DNA from: Fimbriiglobus sp. | GTDB lineage: Bacteria > Planctomycetota > Planctomycetia > Gemmatales > Gemmataceae | Direction: 5' to 3' | Assembly (NCBI GenBank): GCA_025351325.1 | Contig: JANXWE010000177.1 | Span: forward strand, 1 to 39,054 | Length of the DNA stretch: 39,054 nt | In this document: positions 25,220 through 34,146 of the stretch, piece by piece | Layout: every line of letters begins with the position of its first letter | Numbering within the stretch: the stretch's first letter is position 1 | Program-made: the position numbers and the translations under genes | Notes under the pieces: generated by a model | Told to the model about the DNA's origin: nothing | Databases searched by the model: none | What the model saw: only the letters and a program-made list of their open reading frames with translations

Positions 25220-27715
25220 ATGAAACCTCGCTGCACCGATGACCGTCCTGAACTGCTCGCCCCCGCTGGGGATTGGGAGGCGATGCGGGCCGCCGTGTCG
25301 AATGGGGCCGACGCGGTCTATTTCGGACTATCGGCATTCAACGCCCGCGCCCGCGCCGCCAACTTCACGCTGGCGGAACTTCCCGAAGTCATGGCCCATC
25401 TGCACGCCCACAACGTGCGTGGCTTCGTCGCCCTCAACATCTTGATTTTCACCGACGAACTCCCGGACGTCGTCGAGTTCATCAAAGCCATCGCCGCCGC
25501 CGGTGTCGATGCGGTGATCGTCCAAGATCTCGGCTTGGTCACGCTGATCCACCGGATGGTACCGACATTGGCGATTCACGGTTCGACTCAGATGACGTTG
25601 ACGGAACCGCGTGGCATCGCCTTTGTGAACCAACTCGGCGTCGAGCGGGTCGTGTTGGCCCGCGAGTTGGCGCTCGACGACATTCGCAAAGTTACTGCTG
25701 GCACGACGGTGCCCGTCGAAGTGTTCATCCACGGCGCACTCTGCGTCGCCTACAGCGGCCAGTGCCTGACGAGCGAAGCTCTCGGGGGCCGCAGTGCGAA
25801 CCGCGGGCAGTGCGCCCAAGCGTGCCGGATGACCTACGAGATGCTCGTCGACGGCCAGCCGCGTGACCTCGGCGATAAAGCCTACCTCCTCAGCCCGCAA
25901 GACTTGGCGGCCTACGATCTCATCGCCCCGCTCATCGGCGCCGGCGTCATCAGTTTCAAAATCGAAGGTCGGCTGAAGGGTGGCCCCTACGTCGCGGCGA
26001 CGACGAACACGTACCGCAAGGCCATCGATGCGGCCCTGGAACAACGGGAATTCCACCTGAACCGCCGCGAAGAACTCGACCTGGCCCAGACATTCAGCCG
26101 GGGGTTGACGACCGGCTTCCTCGATGGGGTGAATCACCAGAAACTCGTGCGCGGCCGCGTGCCGAAGAGCCGGGGAATTCTGCTGGGGAAAGTCGTGAGC
26201 CACATCGGCTCGACGGTGCGGGTGGAACTCGCCGAGCGGGTGCCGGACATGGTGAAGGCGGGCGACGGCGTGATGTTCGACCTCGGCCGGCCCGAAGAAA
26301 AAGAGCCGGGGGGCCGCGTCTGGGAAGTGGTTCAACAGGGCCAGTTCGTCGGTTTGAAATTCGAACCCAACGCACTCGATTTATCACGGGTGGCCATCGG
26401 TTGCGAAGTTTGGAAAACGGATGACCCGGCGCTGCGGAAGCGGTTGGAACAGACCTATTCGCAAGACCACGTCGTGCGGCGGGCGAGAGTCGATGCCACT
26501 CTTTCGGGAGTCATCGGCGGGGCAATGAGTTTAATCCTGACCGATCTGAACGGGGCGGCAGCGAGTGCGAATTGGCCCGGCCCGTTGCAGATCGCCCAGA
26601 AGCAACCGACGACCCCCGAAGTGATCCGCGAACAACTCGGGCGACTCGGCGAGACCCCGTTCGCACTCGGAACATGCACGGTGGACGTACCGACGAATGC
26701 GATGGTGCCGAAGTCGGTGCTGAACGATTTGCGCCGGCAAGCGACAGCGGAATTGACGGTGAAGCGCACGGCGGGTCGGGTGCATGCGGTGGCGGATGGG
26801 GATGCTCTCGTGTCACTGCGATCCGATGCGCAGACCTCACCCCCTCGCGCCCTTTCCGAAGCGGACCCGACAGCCCGACTCACCGTCCTCGTCCGCAATC
26901 GTGCCCAGCTCGATGCGGTGCTCCCGTTCAAACCAGCACGGGTCTACGCCGACTTCGAGGACCTCCGTCAGTATGCTCCGGCCGTGGAGGCGGCGCGGGC
27001 GGCGGGGGTGAAGATCGGCTTGGCGACCGTGCGGATTTGGAAACCGGGCGAAGACGGATTGCAAGCACTGGTAGCCCGCGCGAAACCGGACGCGGTACTG
27101 GTGCGGAACCTGGCGTCCATCGACTATTTCCGCGACGCACTGCCCGAAGCCGAATTGATCGGGGACTTCAGTTTGAACGTCGCCAACGATCTCACTGCCG
27201 ACCTGCTGCTCCGAGCTGGGTTGACACGGTTGGTACCGAGCTTCGACCTGAATTGGGATCAGTTCACGGCCTTGTTGAACGAGTCCGATCCGCTGAAGTT
27301 CGAGGCGGTGGTACATCAGCACATGCCGATGTTTCACATGGAGCATTGCGTCTTTGCGGCGTTCCTCAGCACGGGTAAAGATCACCGCGATTGCGGCCGG
27401 CCCTGCGACACGCACAGGGTCGAACTGAAAGATCGCACGGGGGCCAAGTTCCCGGTACTTCCCGACACGGGTTGCCGAAACACGGTGTTCAACAGCGTGG
27501 CCCAATCGGCGGCCGAGTATATCGACCGCATGAAAGGGCACGGCTTGCGTTGGTTCCGGATCGACCTGCTCCGCGAGACGCCCGAACAAGTTGGCCCGCT
27601 GTTGGAACAGTATCGCCGAGTACTTGCGGGTGACGACGACGGCCGAGCCACCTGGAAGAATTTGAAAGTGCTCAATCAACTCGGCGTGACCCGCGGGACG
27701 TTGCAAATGGTTTGA
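25220..27715 (+). CDS. Tandem U32 family protein with DUF3656 region (RlhA-like)
   Basis: This 831-residue protein is longer than E. coli RlhA (about 650). Residues 1 to about 300 are a U32 domain (ELLAPAGDWEAMRAAVSNGADAVYFG) with a cysteine set Cys175, Cys182, Cys198, Cys202 in GALCVAYSGQC and GQCAQACR, as in the iron-sulfur U32 proteins that hydroxylate RNA (RlhA, TrhP). A DUF3656-like middle follows (about 370-560). The last 270 residues look like a second U32-type barrel with its own cysteines: Cys710, Cys725, Cys729, Cys752. RNA hydroxylation (23S rRNA or tRNA) is the best guess; older annotations call these collagenase-like peptidases. The ATG at 25220 has no clear ribosome binding site. 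Confidence 0.85.
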   Translation: MKPRCTDDRPELLAPAGDWEAMRAAVSNGADAVYFGLSAFNARARAANFTLAELPEVMAHLHAHNVRGFVALNILIFTDELPDVVEFIKAIAAAGVDAVIVQDLGLVTLIHRMVPTLAIHGSTQMTLTEPRGIAFVNQLGVERVVLARELALDDIRKVTAGTTVPVEVFIHGALCVAYSGQCLTSEALGGRSANRGQCAQACRMTYEMLVDGQPRDLGDKAYLLSPQDLAAYDLIAPLIGAGVISFKIEGRLKGGPYVAATTNTYRKAIDAALEQREFHLNRREELDLAQTFSRGLTTGFLDGVNHQKLVRGRVPKSRGILLGKVVSHIGSTVRVELAERVPDMVKAGDGVMFDLGRPEEKEPGGRVWEVVQQGQFVGLKFEPNALDLSRVAIGCEVWKTDDPALRKRLEQTYSQDHVVRRARVDATLSGVIGGAMSLILTDLNGAAASANWPGPLQIAQKQPTTPEVIREQLGRLGETPFALGTCTVDVPTNAMVPKSVLNDLRRQATAELTVKRTAGRVHAVADGDALVSLRSDAQTSPPRALSEADPTARLTVLVRNRAQLDAVLPFKPARVYADFEDLRQYAPAVEAARAAGVKIGLATVRIWKPGEDGLQALVARAKPDAVLVRNLASIDYFRDALPEAELIGDFSLNVANDLTADLLLRAGLTRLVPSFDLNWDQFTALLNESDPLKFEAVVHQHMPMFHMEHCVFAAFLSTGKDHRDCGRPCDTHRVELKDRTGAKFPVLPDTGCRNTVFNSVAQSAAEYIDRMKGHGLRWFRIDLLRETPEQVGPLLEQYRRVLAGDDDGRATWKNLKVLNQLGVTRGTLQMV

Positions 27716-27720
27716 AGAGT

Positions 27721-27815
27721 TAAGAGGAACGCGGATCAAGAGGATCTGAAAAAGATCTTTTTCTTTCAGATCCGTTTTTATCCTGCCTTTTTCCGCGTCA
27801 TCCGCGTCCTTCTTA
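27721..27815. repeat. Nested palindromic intergenic repeat, copy 2
   Basis: This is a relative of the element at 9640-9751. The outer arms 27721-27736 and 27800-27815 pair at 14 of 16 positions. The inner stem GGATCTGAAA (27742-27751) pairs with TTTCAGATCC (27764-27773). The segment GAAAAAGATCTTTTTC (27748-27763) is itself a perfect palindrome. It lies between the stop of the U32 gene (27715) and dxr (27853). Compared with copy 1, the left arm has lost the GACGCGG half, while the right arm keeps CCGCGTCATCCGCGT. Confidence 0.82.
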
Positions 27816-27852
27816 TTCCTTTAAACTCGCACTCGAACCATACAATTACCCG

Positions 27853-29061
27853 ATGAACCGAAGTCCCGAACCATTGACGCCCCCCTCTTCGCCGAAGGCG
27901 AAGCGCGTGGTGGTACTCGGTTCGACCGGTTCGATTGGAACCAGCACACTCGATGTCGCGGCGGCACTCCCGGAGCGGATCACCATCGTCGGGTTGATGG
28001 CCCATATCAAGTGGCGCGAACTCGCCGAACAGTGCCAGCGGTTCCGGCCTGCCATCGCCGTGCTCACCGATCGGTCGGCGTTCGACCAAGTGGATCGCTC
28101 CGCGTTCCCCGTGGGCACCGAATTGAAATTCGGAACCGATGCGGCCTGTGCCTTGGCCCAAGAATCGGATGTCGATGTCGTGGTGTCGGCGGTGGTCGGT
28201 GCGGCCGGGCTGCACGGCACCTGGGCAGCGGTGGAAGCGGGCAAGATCGTGGCACTGGCGAACAAGGAAACACTCGTCGTGGCCGGGGCACTCATCACGG
28301 AACTGGCGGCGCGGCGGAATGCCAAACTGCTCCCCGTGGACAGCGAACACTCCGCGATCTTTCAAGCTCTGGCTCACCACCCGCTGGCGGAAGTCGAGCG
28401 GGTCGTCCTCACGGCCAGTGGCGGGCCGTTCCGGGGCCGGACAACCGCCGAACTGGAGCGGGTGACCCCCGAAGAGGCGCTCAAACATCCCACCTGGGTG
28501 ATGGGGCCGAAGATCACCATCGATTCCGCGACATTGATGAACAAAGCACTCGAGGTGATCGAAGCTCGCTGGCTGTTCGGCTTGACGGCCGAGCAGATCG
28601 ACGTGATTGTTCATCCGGAATCGGTGATCCACTCGTTCGTGGAATTCGTCGATGGGTCGGTTTTGGCGCAACTGTCGCCACCGGATATGCGTCTGCCGAT
28701 TCAATACGCCCTGACGTATCCACACCGGGTGCCCGGCCCGACGAAGCGATTGAACTGGCGAGCGCTCAGCCAGTTTCGGTTTGAACCGGTGGATCGAGAA
28801 ACGTTCCCCGCGCTCGACCTCGGCATGGAGGTCGCCCGGCGTGGCGGCAGTTGCGGGGCGGTGCTCAACGGGGCGAATGAAGCGGCCGTGGCCCGGTTCT
28901 TGAATCACGAGTTCGGTTTCTTAGAGATCGCCCGCTGCGTGCGGGCCGTCTTGCAATCTCACCATTACGACCCGACCCCGACGCTGGAGGGCCTTCTCGC
29001 CCTCGACCGTTGGGCACGCCAGGAGGTAGGCCGTTGGACTCCAAGCCCATTGAACCGATAG
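27853..29061 (+). CDS. dxr: 1-deoxy-D-xylulose 5-phosphate reductoisomerase
   Basis: This 402-residue NADPH-dependent enzyme makes 2-C-methyl-D-erythritol 4-phosphate in the non-mevalonate isoprenoid pathway and is the fosmidomycin target. The NADPH-binding start is [17 protein letters not shown]. Catalytic segments are [49 protein letters not shown] and [21 protein letters not shown]. The C-terminal helical domain is complete. It overlaps the protease gene downstream by 28 bases; dxr-rseP is a common neighbourhood in bacteria. Confidence 0.96.
   Translation: MNRSPEPLTPPSSPKAKRVVVLGSTGSIGTSTLDVAAALPERITIVGLMAHIKWRELAEQCQRFRPAIAVLTDRSAFDQVDRSAFPVGTELKFGTDAACALAQESDVDVVVSAVVGAAGLHGTWAAVEAGKIVALANKETLVVAGALITELAARRNAKLLPVDSEHSAIFQALAHHPLAEVERVVLTASGGPFRGRTTAELERVTPEEALKHPTWVMGPKITIDSATLMNKALEVIEARWLFGLTAEQIDVIVHPESVIHSFVEFVDGSVLAQLSPPDMRLPIQYALTYPHRVPGPTKRLNWRALSQFRFEPVDRETFPALDLGMEVARRGGSCGAVLNGANEAAVARFLNHEFGFLEIARCVRAVLQSHHYDPTPTLEGLLALDRWARQEVGRWTPSPLNR
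29021..29027 (+). promoter_or_regulatory. Strong Shine-Dalgarno fixing a TTG start for rseP
   Basis: A perfect AGGAGGT lies inside the end of dxr, six bases before TTG at 29034. No ATG or GTG in the rseP frame has a comparable signal, so the gene most likely starts with TTG. Confidence 0.75.
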
Positions 29062-31421
29062 CGGTTGTTCCGAATACGCTCAGCACGTGGTTCCGCACCA
29101 ATGGCGTCAAGCTCGCCATCCTCGTGGTGGTGATTGCCGTCGTCTGCTCGTTCTACTACCCGATGGATGTGCTCCTCGCCGGGATGGGGTTGAGCCTGAT
29201 CATTTTCATCCACGAACTCGGTCACTTCCTCGCCGCGAAGTTCTGCGATGTCCACGTCAAGACGTTCAGCATCGGGTTCGGGCCACCGCTGCCGTTCTGC
29301 TCCGTCAAGCGCGGCGAAACGACTTACAAGATCGGCATGATCCCACTCGGCGGCTACGTGGCGATGATCGGCGAAGGAGACGCTCGCAACGATTCCGTGA
29401 TCGAAGACGGTGGTGGCATCGCTGACCCCGATCCGACGTACGGCCCCGAGAGCGAGCCGAACTACCCACGCAGCTTCAAGAATAAATCGGTACCGCAACG
29501 GATGCTGATCATCTCGGCCGGCGTGGTCATGAACATCCTGCTGGCGGGCACGGCGTTCGTCGTGGCCTACCTGAACGGTGTGGAAGAGCAGCCGGCCATC
29601 GTGCAGTCGGTCGACCCCGGTTCGGCCGCCTGGCGGGTCGGGGTGCGGCCCGGCTCGGAACTCGTGAAGTTGAACTCGGTCGACAAGCCGTGGTTCGACG
29701 ACATCCGGCCGTCCGTGAACTCGACCCGCAAGGGCGAAACCGTCGATGTGATTTTCGACTACAAGGGGCAGGCGGAATCGTACGCCGTGGAACCGTTGAA
29801 GTTAGAAGGGGCGTTGTTCCCGCAACTCGGGATTTCGCCTCCGCAGAGCATGACGCTGTTGAAGACGCGGCGCGATTCGATGCCGCCATTCGACTTCGCC
29901 AGCGCTGCGGCCAACGCCAAAGCCGCCGATGGTTCCGGATTCCAAGCGGGCGACCGTATCGTGGCGATGACCGACCCGGCCAAGGCGAAGAGCGTCACCC
30001 CGCTGGAAGCGAACCGCGACGGACTCCCGGGGGCGCAGTTCGACTTCCGCCGGCGATTGATGCAACTCGCCGGGGAAGAGGTCAAAATCCATGTCCTGCG
30101 AAAAGGCGAGCCGGATACGGCGGCACCCACGGAGTTGTCCGTGCCGGCCGTGTTTCGCAAAGACACCGGTCTGCGGATGAAGATGGGGCCGATCGCAGCA
30201 ATCCGGTTGAACTCCGCAGCCGCTAAGGCCGCGCTGAAAGCACGCGACGTGGACGGCGACAACGAACGTGAGTCGGGTGATACTATCGCCGCCGTGGAGG
30301 TACTCGATGTTTCCGGGAAGCGTCTGCGGTACAGCATCGATCCAAATGAAACGACTGTCGACCCCAACACGACCGTGGAACTACTTGATCCATTGAAACT
30401 GCCACTCCTTCTGAATAATTGGGCCGACCGCTGGACGGCCCAGGCGAATCCGAACCGCAAGGTGACCATTTCGGTACCGCGCACCATCGATCATCGTTCG
30501 CAACCGGTGACACTCGAACTGACTTGGGATCCGGACTACCGGGAAGACTTCGGAGGGCTGAGTCTGCCGGGGACACCGGTGCCCCTCGGTGGGTTGGGGT
30601 TGGCCTACCGCGTATCAGCGGAGGTGAATTTCGTGAAGCCGAACAGCCCGGCCAAGGACGCGGGAATTTTGGCCGGCGACGTCATCACCCAAGTGCGTTT
30701 GAAAAGCCCTCCGGCGCAACCGATCACCGGCGTCCTCCCCAAATTCTTCCAGTGGGTTCGCGACCTCAGTGGGAAGAAAGAAGATGGCAAATACGAGGAT
30801 GTCGAACGCAATCCGACCGAAGACAGCAGCAAACCGAAATACTTCCGCTGGGCCTTTGTCGATTACAAGTTGCAGATGCAAACGCCCCATGCGTTCGATC
30901 TCAAAGTGCATCGCAACGGGGAAGAAAAAGAGTTCCTCAACATCGCCGCAAAAGACGACGCCAGTTGGCCCGTCGCCGCAGACGGTTGGTACTTCGGCAA
31001 GGAGCTGCGCGTCCAGAAGGCCGAGTCCGTCGGCGAAGCGTTGCAGATGGGGTTCCACCGGACGACTCGGGCCATCCGCAGTATTTACCAAGGGCTGTAC
31101 GGGATGGTCATCGGTCGCATCTCGGTGACGACCATGAGCGGGCCGATCACGTTGGCGCGGGCGTCGTACATCCTCGCCGGCGAAGACACGTGGAAACTGG
31201 TTCTGCTCATCGGCCTTATCAGCGTCAACTTGGCGGTGGTCAACTTCTTGCCGATCCCGGTCCTCGACGGCGGCCACATGGTCTTCCTGATTTATGAGCT
31301 GATCCGTCGCAAACCGGCCCCGGAATCGGTTCAAGTGATCCTCACTTGGATCGGCCTGGCCATGGTGCTCTGCTTGATGATCTTCACGATCGGCTTGGAT
31401 ATCTGGCGATTGATCGTGTAA
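29034..31421 (+). CDS. rseP: Site-2 (RseP-type) intramembrane metalloprotease, very long
   Basis: This 795-residue inner-membrane zinc protease would cut transmembrane substrates such as anti-sigma factors or signal-peptide remnants. The active site HELGH is at residues 60-64 in the first core helix, followed by FSIGFGPPL and [12 protein letters not shown]. The second zinc-ligand region [12 protein letters not shown] is near residue 745, followed by the last helix. Between them is an extracytoplasmic region of more than 450 residues with at least three PDZ-like segments ([32 protein letters not shown] and [19 protein letters not shown]). E. coli RseP has about 450 residues and two PDZ domains. 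It overlaps dxr, so translation is probably coupled. Confidence 0.92.
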   Translation: MDSKPIEPIAVVPNTLSTWFRTNGVKLAILVVVIAVVCSFYYPMDVLLAGMGLSLIIFIHELGHFLAAKFCDVHVKTFSIGFGPPLPFCSVKRGETTYKIGMIPLGGYVAMIGEGDARNDSVIEDGGGIADPDPTYGPESEPNYPRSFKNKSVPQRMLIISAGVVMNILLAGTAFVVAYLNGVEEQPAIVQSVDPGSAAWRVGVRPGSELVKLNSVDKPWFDDIRPSVNSTRKGETVDVIFDYKGQAESYAVEPLKLEGALFPQLGISPPQSMTLLKTRRDSMPPFDFASAAANAKAADGSGFQAGDRIVAMTDPAKAKSVTPLEANRDGLPGAQFDFRRRLMQLAGEEVKIHVLRKGEPDTAAPTELSVPAVFRKDTGLRMKMGPIAAIRLNSAAAKAALKARDVDGDNERESGDTIAAVEVLDVSGKRLRYSIDPNETTVDPNTTVELLDPLKLPLLLNNWADRWTAQANPNRKVTISVPRTIDHRSQPVTLELTWDPDYREDFGGLSLPGTPVPLGGLGLAYRVSAEVNFVKPNSPAKDAGILAGDVITQVRLKSPPAQPITGVLPKFFQWVRDLSGKKEDGKYEDVERNPTEDSSKPKYFRWAFVDYKLQMQTPHAFDLKVHRNGEEKEFLNIAAKDDASWPVAADGWYFGKELRVQKAESVGEALQMGFHRTTRAIRSIYQGLYGMVIGRISVTTMSGPITLARASYILAGEDTWKLVLLIGLISVNLAVVNFLPIPVLDGGHMVFLIYELIRRKPAPESVQVILTWIGLAMVLCLMIFTIGLDIWRLIV

Positions 31422-31432
31422 AGTCGGCCCCA

Positions 31433-31477
31433 GTGGAGTACGGGCGGTGTTCAAATCGAACGGCGCCCGTACTCCAC
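31433..31477 (+). other. Long perfect hairpin between rseP and the MFS gene
   Basis: GTGGAGTACGGGCG (31433-31446) pairs perfectly with CGCCCGTACTCCAC (31464-31477). A further GTTC / GAAC helix closes a five-base loop inside. It starts 11 bases after the rseP stop and ends 19 bases before the next ATG. No T tract follows, so it is not a classical terminator. It may act as a Rho-dependent or processing site, or cover part of the downstream leader. Confidence 0.7.
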
Positions 31478-31496
31478 CGGCCCTGCCAGAGTACCC

Positions 31497-32792
31497 ATGA
31501 ATCCGGATCCCGCCGCCCGACCCACCCGCGTCCGATTTCTCATCGTGGCCGTCACCTGCATCGCCGCGATGTTCATGTACATCGACCGGGCCTGTCTCTC
31601 GCAAGTGCAAATCAAAGCCGATGTGCAGCGCGATTTGAACCTCGAAGACTGGCAGATGGAGTGGATCTTCAGTGCCTTCTTCTGGTCGTACGCCCTCACG
31701 CAAGTCCCGTCCGGGTTCCTCGGCCCCGCGCTCGGTTTGCGTCGTACCCTCACTATTCTGCTGTTCACGTGGTCGCTCTGCACCGCCGTGTGCGGGCTGA
31801 CGACCGGCTTCTTCGGCCTCTTTGCAGCCCGGCTTGCCGTGGGAATTTCCGAAGCGGGTGCCTACCCTACGGCGGCCGCACTGGTGAAAGGGTGGTTCCC
31901 ACTCTCGGCACGGGGACGGGCAAATGGCATTGTCTCCGTCGGGGGCCGCGTCGGATGGGCGGTCTCGTACTTCCTCACGCCCCTGCTCTTGAGTCTGACG
32001 TTCGATTGGCGCGGCGTGCTGATCATCTACGGCGCCGTCGGGATGATTTGGGCCTTGGTGTTCTGGTGGATCGCACGGGATACCCCACGCTTACACCCCT
32101 GGAGCAATGCCGCGGAAGCGGACTACCCCGGCCCGATGCCACTGCCCACCCCACCCGGCCAAGGGTGGGCCGATACCCAGATGGCCTTCTCCGCCCTGGC
32201 CACGAGCCGCAATATGTGGCTCGTCGGGGTGACGCTTTTCGGCATCAATATCGGTTGGGCTTTCTTGATCACCAAGTTGCCGACGGTGCTCAAAGAACGA
32301 TTCCACGCGGTCGGTTCGGACAACGACACCATCGCGTCGATCCCCGCTTGGGCCGGCATTATTGGCATGTTTGCGGGTGGGTTCCTGGGTGATGCTTGCG
32401 TCCGCCGCTTCGGGCTGCGCCGGGGGCGGGCTTGGCCCATCGGTTCGATGCTCATCGTCGCCAGTTTGGCCTACTTGGCGTGCACCCAATTCGAGAATCC
32501 GTGGTCGGTTGCCGTGGCACTCGGGATCATGGCACTGGCCAGCGATATCGCCATCCCGTCGATCTGGGCCTTCGCCCAAGATGTCGGCGGACGCTACACC
32601 GGGGCCACCATCGGCTTCGGGAACATGATCGGCAACTTCGGCGCGGCCGCGTCGCCGATCTTGCTCGGGTACATCCAGAGAACCCATGGCTGGAATGCCA
32701 TGTTTGTGAGCTGTTCCGTCTGCTTCGCACTCGCCGCAGTCGCCGCACTGAATTTGAATGCCACAAAACCAGTGATCCGGGACGATCATTGA
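31497..32792 (+). CDS. MFS transporter, anion:cation symporter type
   Basis: This 431-residue permease has 12 predicted membrane helices. The start FLIVAVTCIAAMFMYIDRACLS, the segment QMEWIFSAFFWSYALTQVPSGFL and RLAVGISEAGAYPTAAALVKGWFP are typical of the ACS family, whose members carry hexuronates, glucarate and related organic anions. The central loop (about 195-220) is Pro-rich. The second half contains a helix with GRYTGATIGFGNMIGNFGAAASPI. The substrate cannot be read from sequence. The PfkB-type kinase some 22 kb away might share a sugar-acid pathway, but that is speculation. Confidence 0.85.
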   Translation: MNPDPAARPTRVRFLIVAVTCIAAMFMYIDRACLSQVQIKADVQRDLNLEDWQMEWIFSAFFWSYALTQVPSGFLGPALGLRRTLTILLFTWSLCTAVCGLTTGFFGLFAARLAVGISEAGAYPTAAALVKGWFPLSARGRANGIVSVGGRVGWAVSYFLTPLLLSLTFDWRGVLIIYGAVGMIWALVFWWIARDTPRLHPWSNAAEADYPGPMPLPTPPGQGWADTQMAFSALATSRNMWLVGVTLFGINIGWAFLITKLPTVLKERFHAVGSDNDTIASIPAWAGIIGMFAGGFLGDACVRRFGLRRGRAWPIGSMLIVASLAYLACTQFENPWSVAVALGIMALASDIAIPSIWAFAQDVGGRYTGATIGFGNMIGNFGAAASPILLGYIQRTHGWNAMFVSCSVCFALAAVAALNLNATKPVIRDDH

Positions 32793-32814
32793 ATCAGTGA
32801 ACCGGGTGGGGTCG

Positions 32815-32843
32815 TCGATCAAACTGCGTGCCCGCACGGTGAA
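32815..32843 (+). repeat. 29-bp direct repeat, left copy
   Basis: This matches 34099-34127 at 24 of 29 positions in the same orientation (core CTGCGTGCCCGCACGGTGAA here). A GTGAGCTGC segment follows in both copies, 40-50 bases further on. The two copies bracket a 1.3-kb stretch with unrecognised ORFs. Confidence 0.6.
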
Positions 32844-32905
32844 AACGGGTCGGGCCTCCTGCGGTCTGGCGGGCGCGCCGGTGAGCTGCGGTCACGAACA
32901 ACGAG

Positions 32906-33229
32906 TCATGCCCCGACGGCGGCTGTAACGCCCGGTTCGGCGTCGCCCGCGGCAACGTCGTACTGCGATTCCCGCTCACAGTCGTCTTGCGGGCTGACCC
33001 ACTGCAAGACGCGGACCAGCACTCCGGCGTCTGCCAGCGCCTCGAAGTCGCGCCACCCCCAGCCGTCCGGGCACGTCAGGGACACGTCCCCGCCGGCGAC
33101 CGTGACCCAGTGGTATTGACCGAACGGCAGGTAGCCCAGATACTCCGTGCGGTAGACGACCCGCCGACCACCGGCGTTCGCAGCCGCGCGCTTGAGGCTC
33201 CGAGCGAGTTCCTGCTGCAACGGCGTCAC
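32906..33229 (-). CDS. Hypothetical protein in accessory stretch
   Basis: This 107-residue protein starts with GTG at 33229, with AGAGGG a little upstream. The N-terminus is a basic helix (TPLQQELARSLKRAAANAGG). The middle alternates strands with aromatic residues (YLGYLPFGQYHWVTVAGGDVSL and CPDGWGWRDFEALADAGVLVRVL). No membrane segment and no motif I recognise. It follows the ORF at 33262-33954 after 32 bases on the same strand. The composition reads like real protein, but I have no family for it. Confidence 0.5.
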   Translation of the reverse strand: MTPLQQELARSLKRAAANAGGRRVVYRTEYLGYLPFGQYHWVTVAGGDVSLTCPDGWGWRDFEALADAGVLVRVLQWVSPQDDCERESQYDVAAGDAEPGVTAAVGA

Positions 33230-33261
33230 CCCGCAAGCCCTCTGCCGCTGAATGACCCAGC

Positions 33262-33954
33262 TCAGCAGCGGCGGGGGCCGAGTGAGCTACACGTCACGAA
33301 AAGCCTACATGCCCCCGCCGTATCCCCTGCGGCGCGTGGTTCGGCGTCCTGGGCTGCACCCAACCACGCCAGCGCCGCCCGCCAGTACTCCAAGTCAACG
33401 GCGATCGGGCGGGCCCCGGCCAGCCCGTAGTACACCCCGAACTCCCGCACTGTGTCGGCCCACTCGGCCAGTCGCGGTTGTGTGGGCTGCCCGGTCGGGC
33501 TCGGCAGGCCGTTGACGACCATGCTCTGTAGTGTGTCGATGGCGTCGAACAGCTTGGTCGGGATTAACCGCCCCTCGCACCTCGGCATGTCGACCGTGTC
33601 GAGGATGGCGTGCATCCGCACGCAGATGCTCCGCAGGTCTGCGTCGGTCAACCGGGCCGGGTCGAGTGGACCCGCCACCACTACACCATTCGCGACTATG
33701 GGTCGGGCCAGCCACTCCACGCCGTTCTCCTGCCGCCGAGCTTGGAATTCGACAGAATCAATTCTGCCCAATACCGCTGTGATTCTGTCTAAATCCAGAT
33801 TGCACCGGTCGGCGAGAGTGACTACCTGCCATTTGACGCGGTGAATTGTCTTCGCCTTCGCAGCGGGTGTCAATCGAAAAGTGTCTGCAATTCCGACGAG
33901 TTCCCCGAACTTCACAATCGCCGGAATTGCTCGATCAACGTCACTCCCCTTCAC
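33262..33954 (-). CDS. Hypothetical protein, start uncertain
   Basis: The protein-like part begins around AIPAIVKFGELVGIADTFRL and continues through HRVKWQVVTLADRCNLDLDRITAVLG, LTDADLRSICVRMHAILDTVD, IPTKLFDAIDTLQSMVV and LEYWRAALAWLG: alternating amphipathic helices without a membrane segment. The frame stays open to 34224, but the N-terminal 90 residues of that longer version run through a repeat hairpin and across a gene relic in another frame, so I reject them. GTG at 33954 or 33915 are candidate starts, neither with a good ribosome binding site. Some codons (AGA, ATT, TTA) look less GC-biased than in neighbouring genes. Function unknown. Confidence 0.4.
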   Translation of the reverse strand: MKGSDVDRAIPAIVKFGELVGIADTFRLTPAAKAKTIHRVKWQVVTLADRCNLDLDRITAVLGRIDSVEFQARRQENGVEWLARPIVANGVVVAGPLDPARLTDADLRSICVRMHAILDTVDMPRCEGRLIPTKLFDAIDTLQSMVVNGLPSPTGQPTQPRLAEWADTVREFGVYYGLAGARPIAVDLEYWRAALAWLGAAQDAEPRAAGDTAGACRLFVTCSSLGPRRC

Positions 33955-34042
33955 ACCCGAGCAAATCTCGCAACGCGAATTCCAACTCCGGAAAGCGGAA
34001 CGCGAACCCGGCGGCCAAGGCTTTGGCGGGATGGCCCAGCTC
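33941..34042 (-). pseudogene. C-terminal relic of a TIGR01777/DUF1731-type SDR protein
   Basis: In a frame different from the overlapping long ORF, the minus strand reads ELGHPAKALAAGFAFRFPEL followed by EFALRDLLG, a charged tail and a TGA stop at 33941-33943. This resembles the C-terminal signature of YfcH-like epimerases (PARALAAGFRFRFP..LEAALRDLL). Only about 33 codons remain; just upstream the frame is closed by a TGA and no Rossmann domain is present. It looks like the tail of a gene cut off by an insertion or deletion. The assignment is from remembered family consensus. Confidence 0.5.
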
Positions 34043-34098
34043 AGGGCCGGTAATTCGTCAGTTTCGCACCGACGGCTCACGTCAGTCGGCTTGCCTTT

Positions 34099-34127
34099 TC
34101 GATGAATCTGCATGCTCGCACGGTAAA
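34099..34127 (+). repeat. 29-bp direct repeat, right copy
   Basis: This is the partner of 32815-32843 (five substitutions, no gaps; core CTGCATGCTCGCACGGTAAA). It is immediately followed by the hairpin at 34147-34201, so it may be one end of a larger repeat unit. Confidence 0.6.
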
Positions 34128-34146
34128 CCGGAGTGAGGCGAGCCGG

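Noticed and set aside
33751-33789. 10-bp inverted repeat GACAGAATCA / TGATTCTGTC
   Set aside because: It lies inside a probable coding region and the spacing is long; it could be chance in an AT-richer patch.
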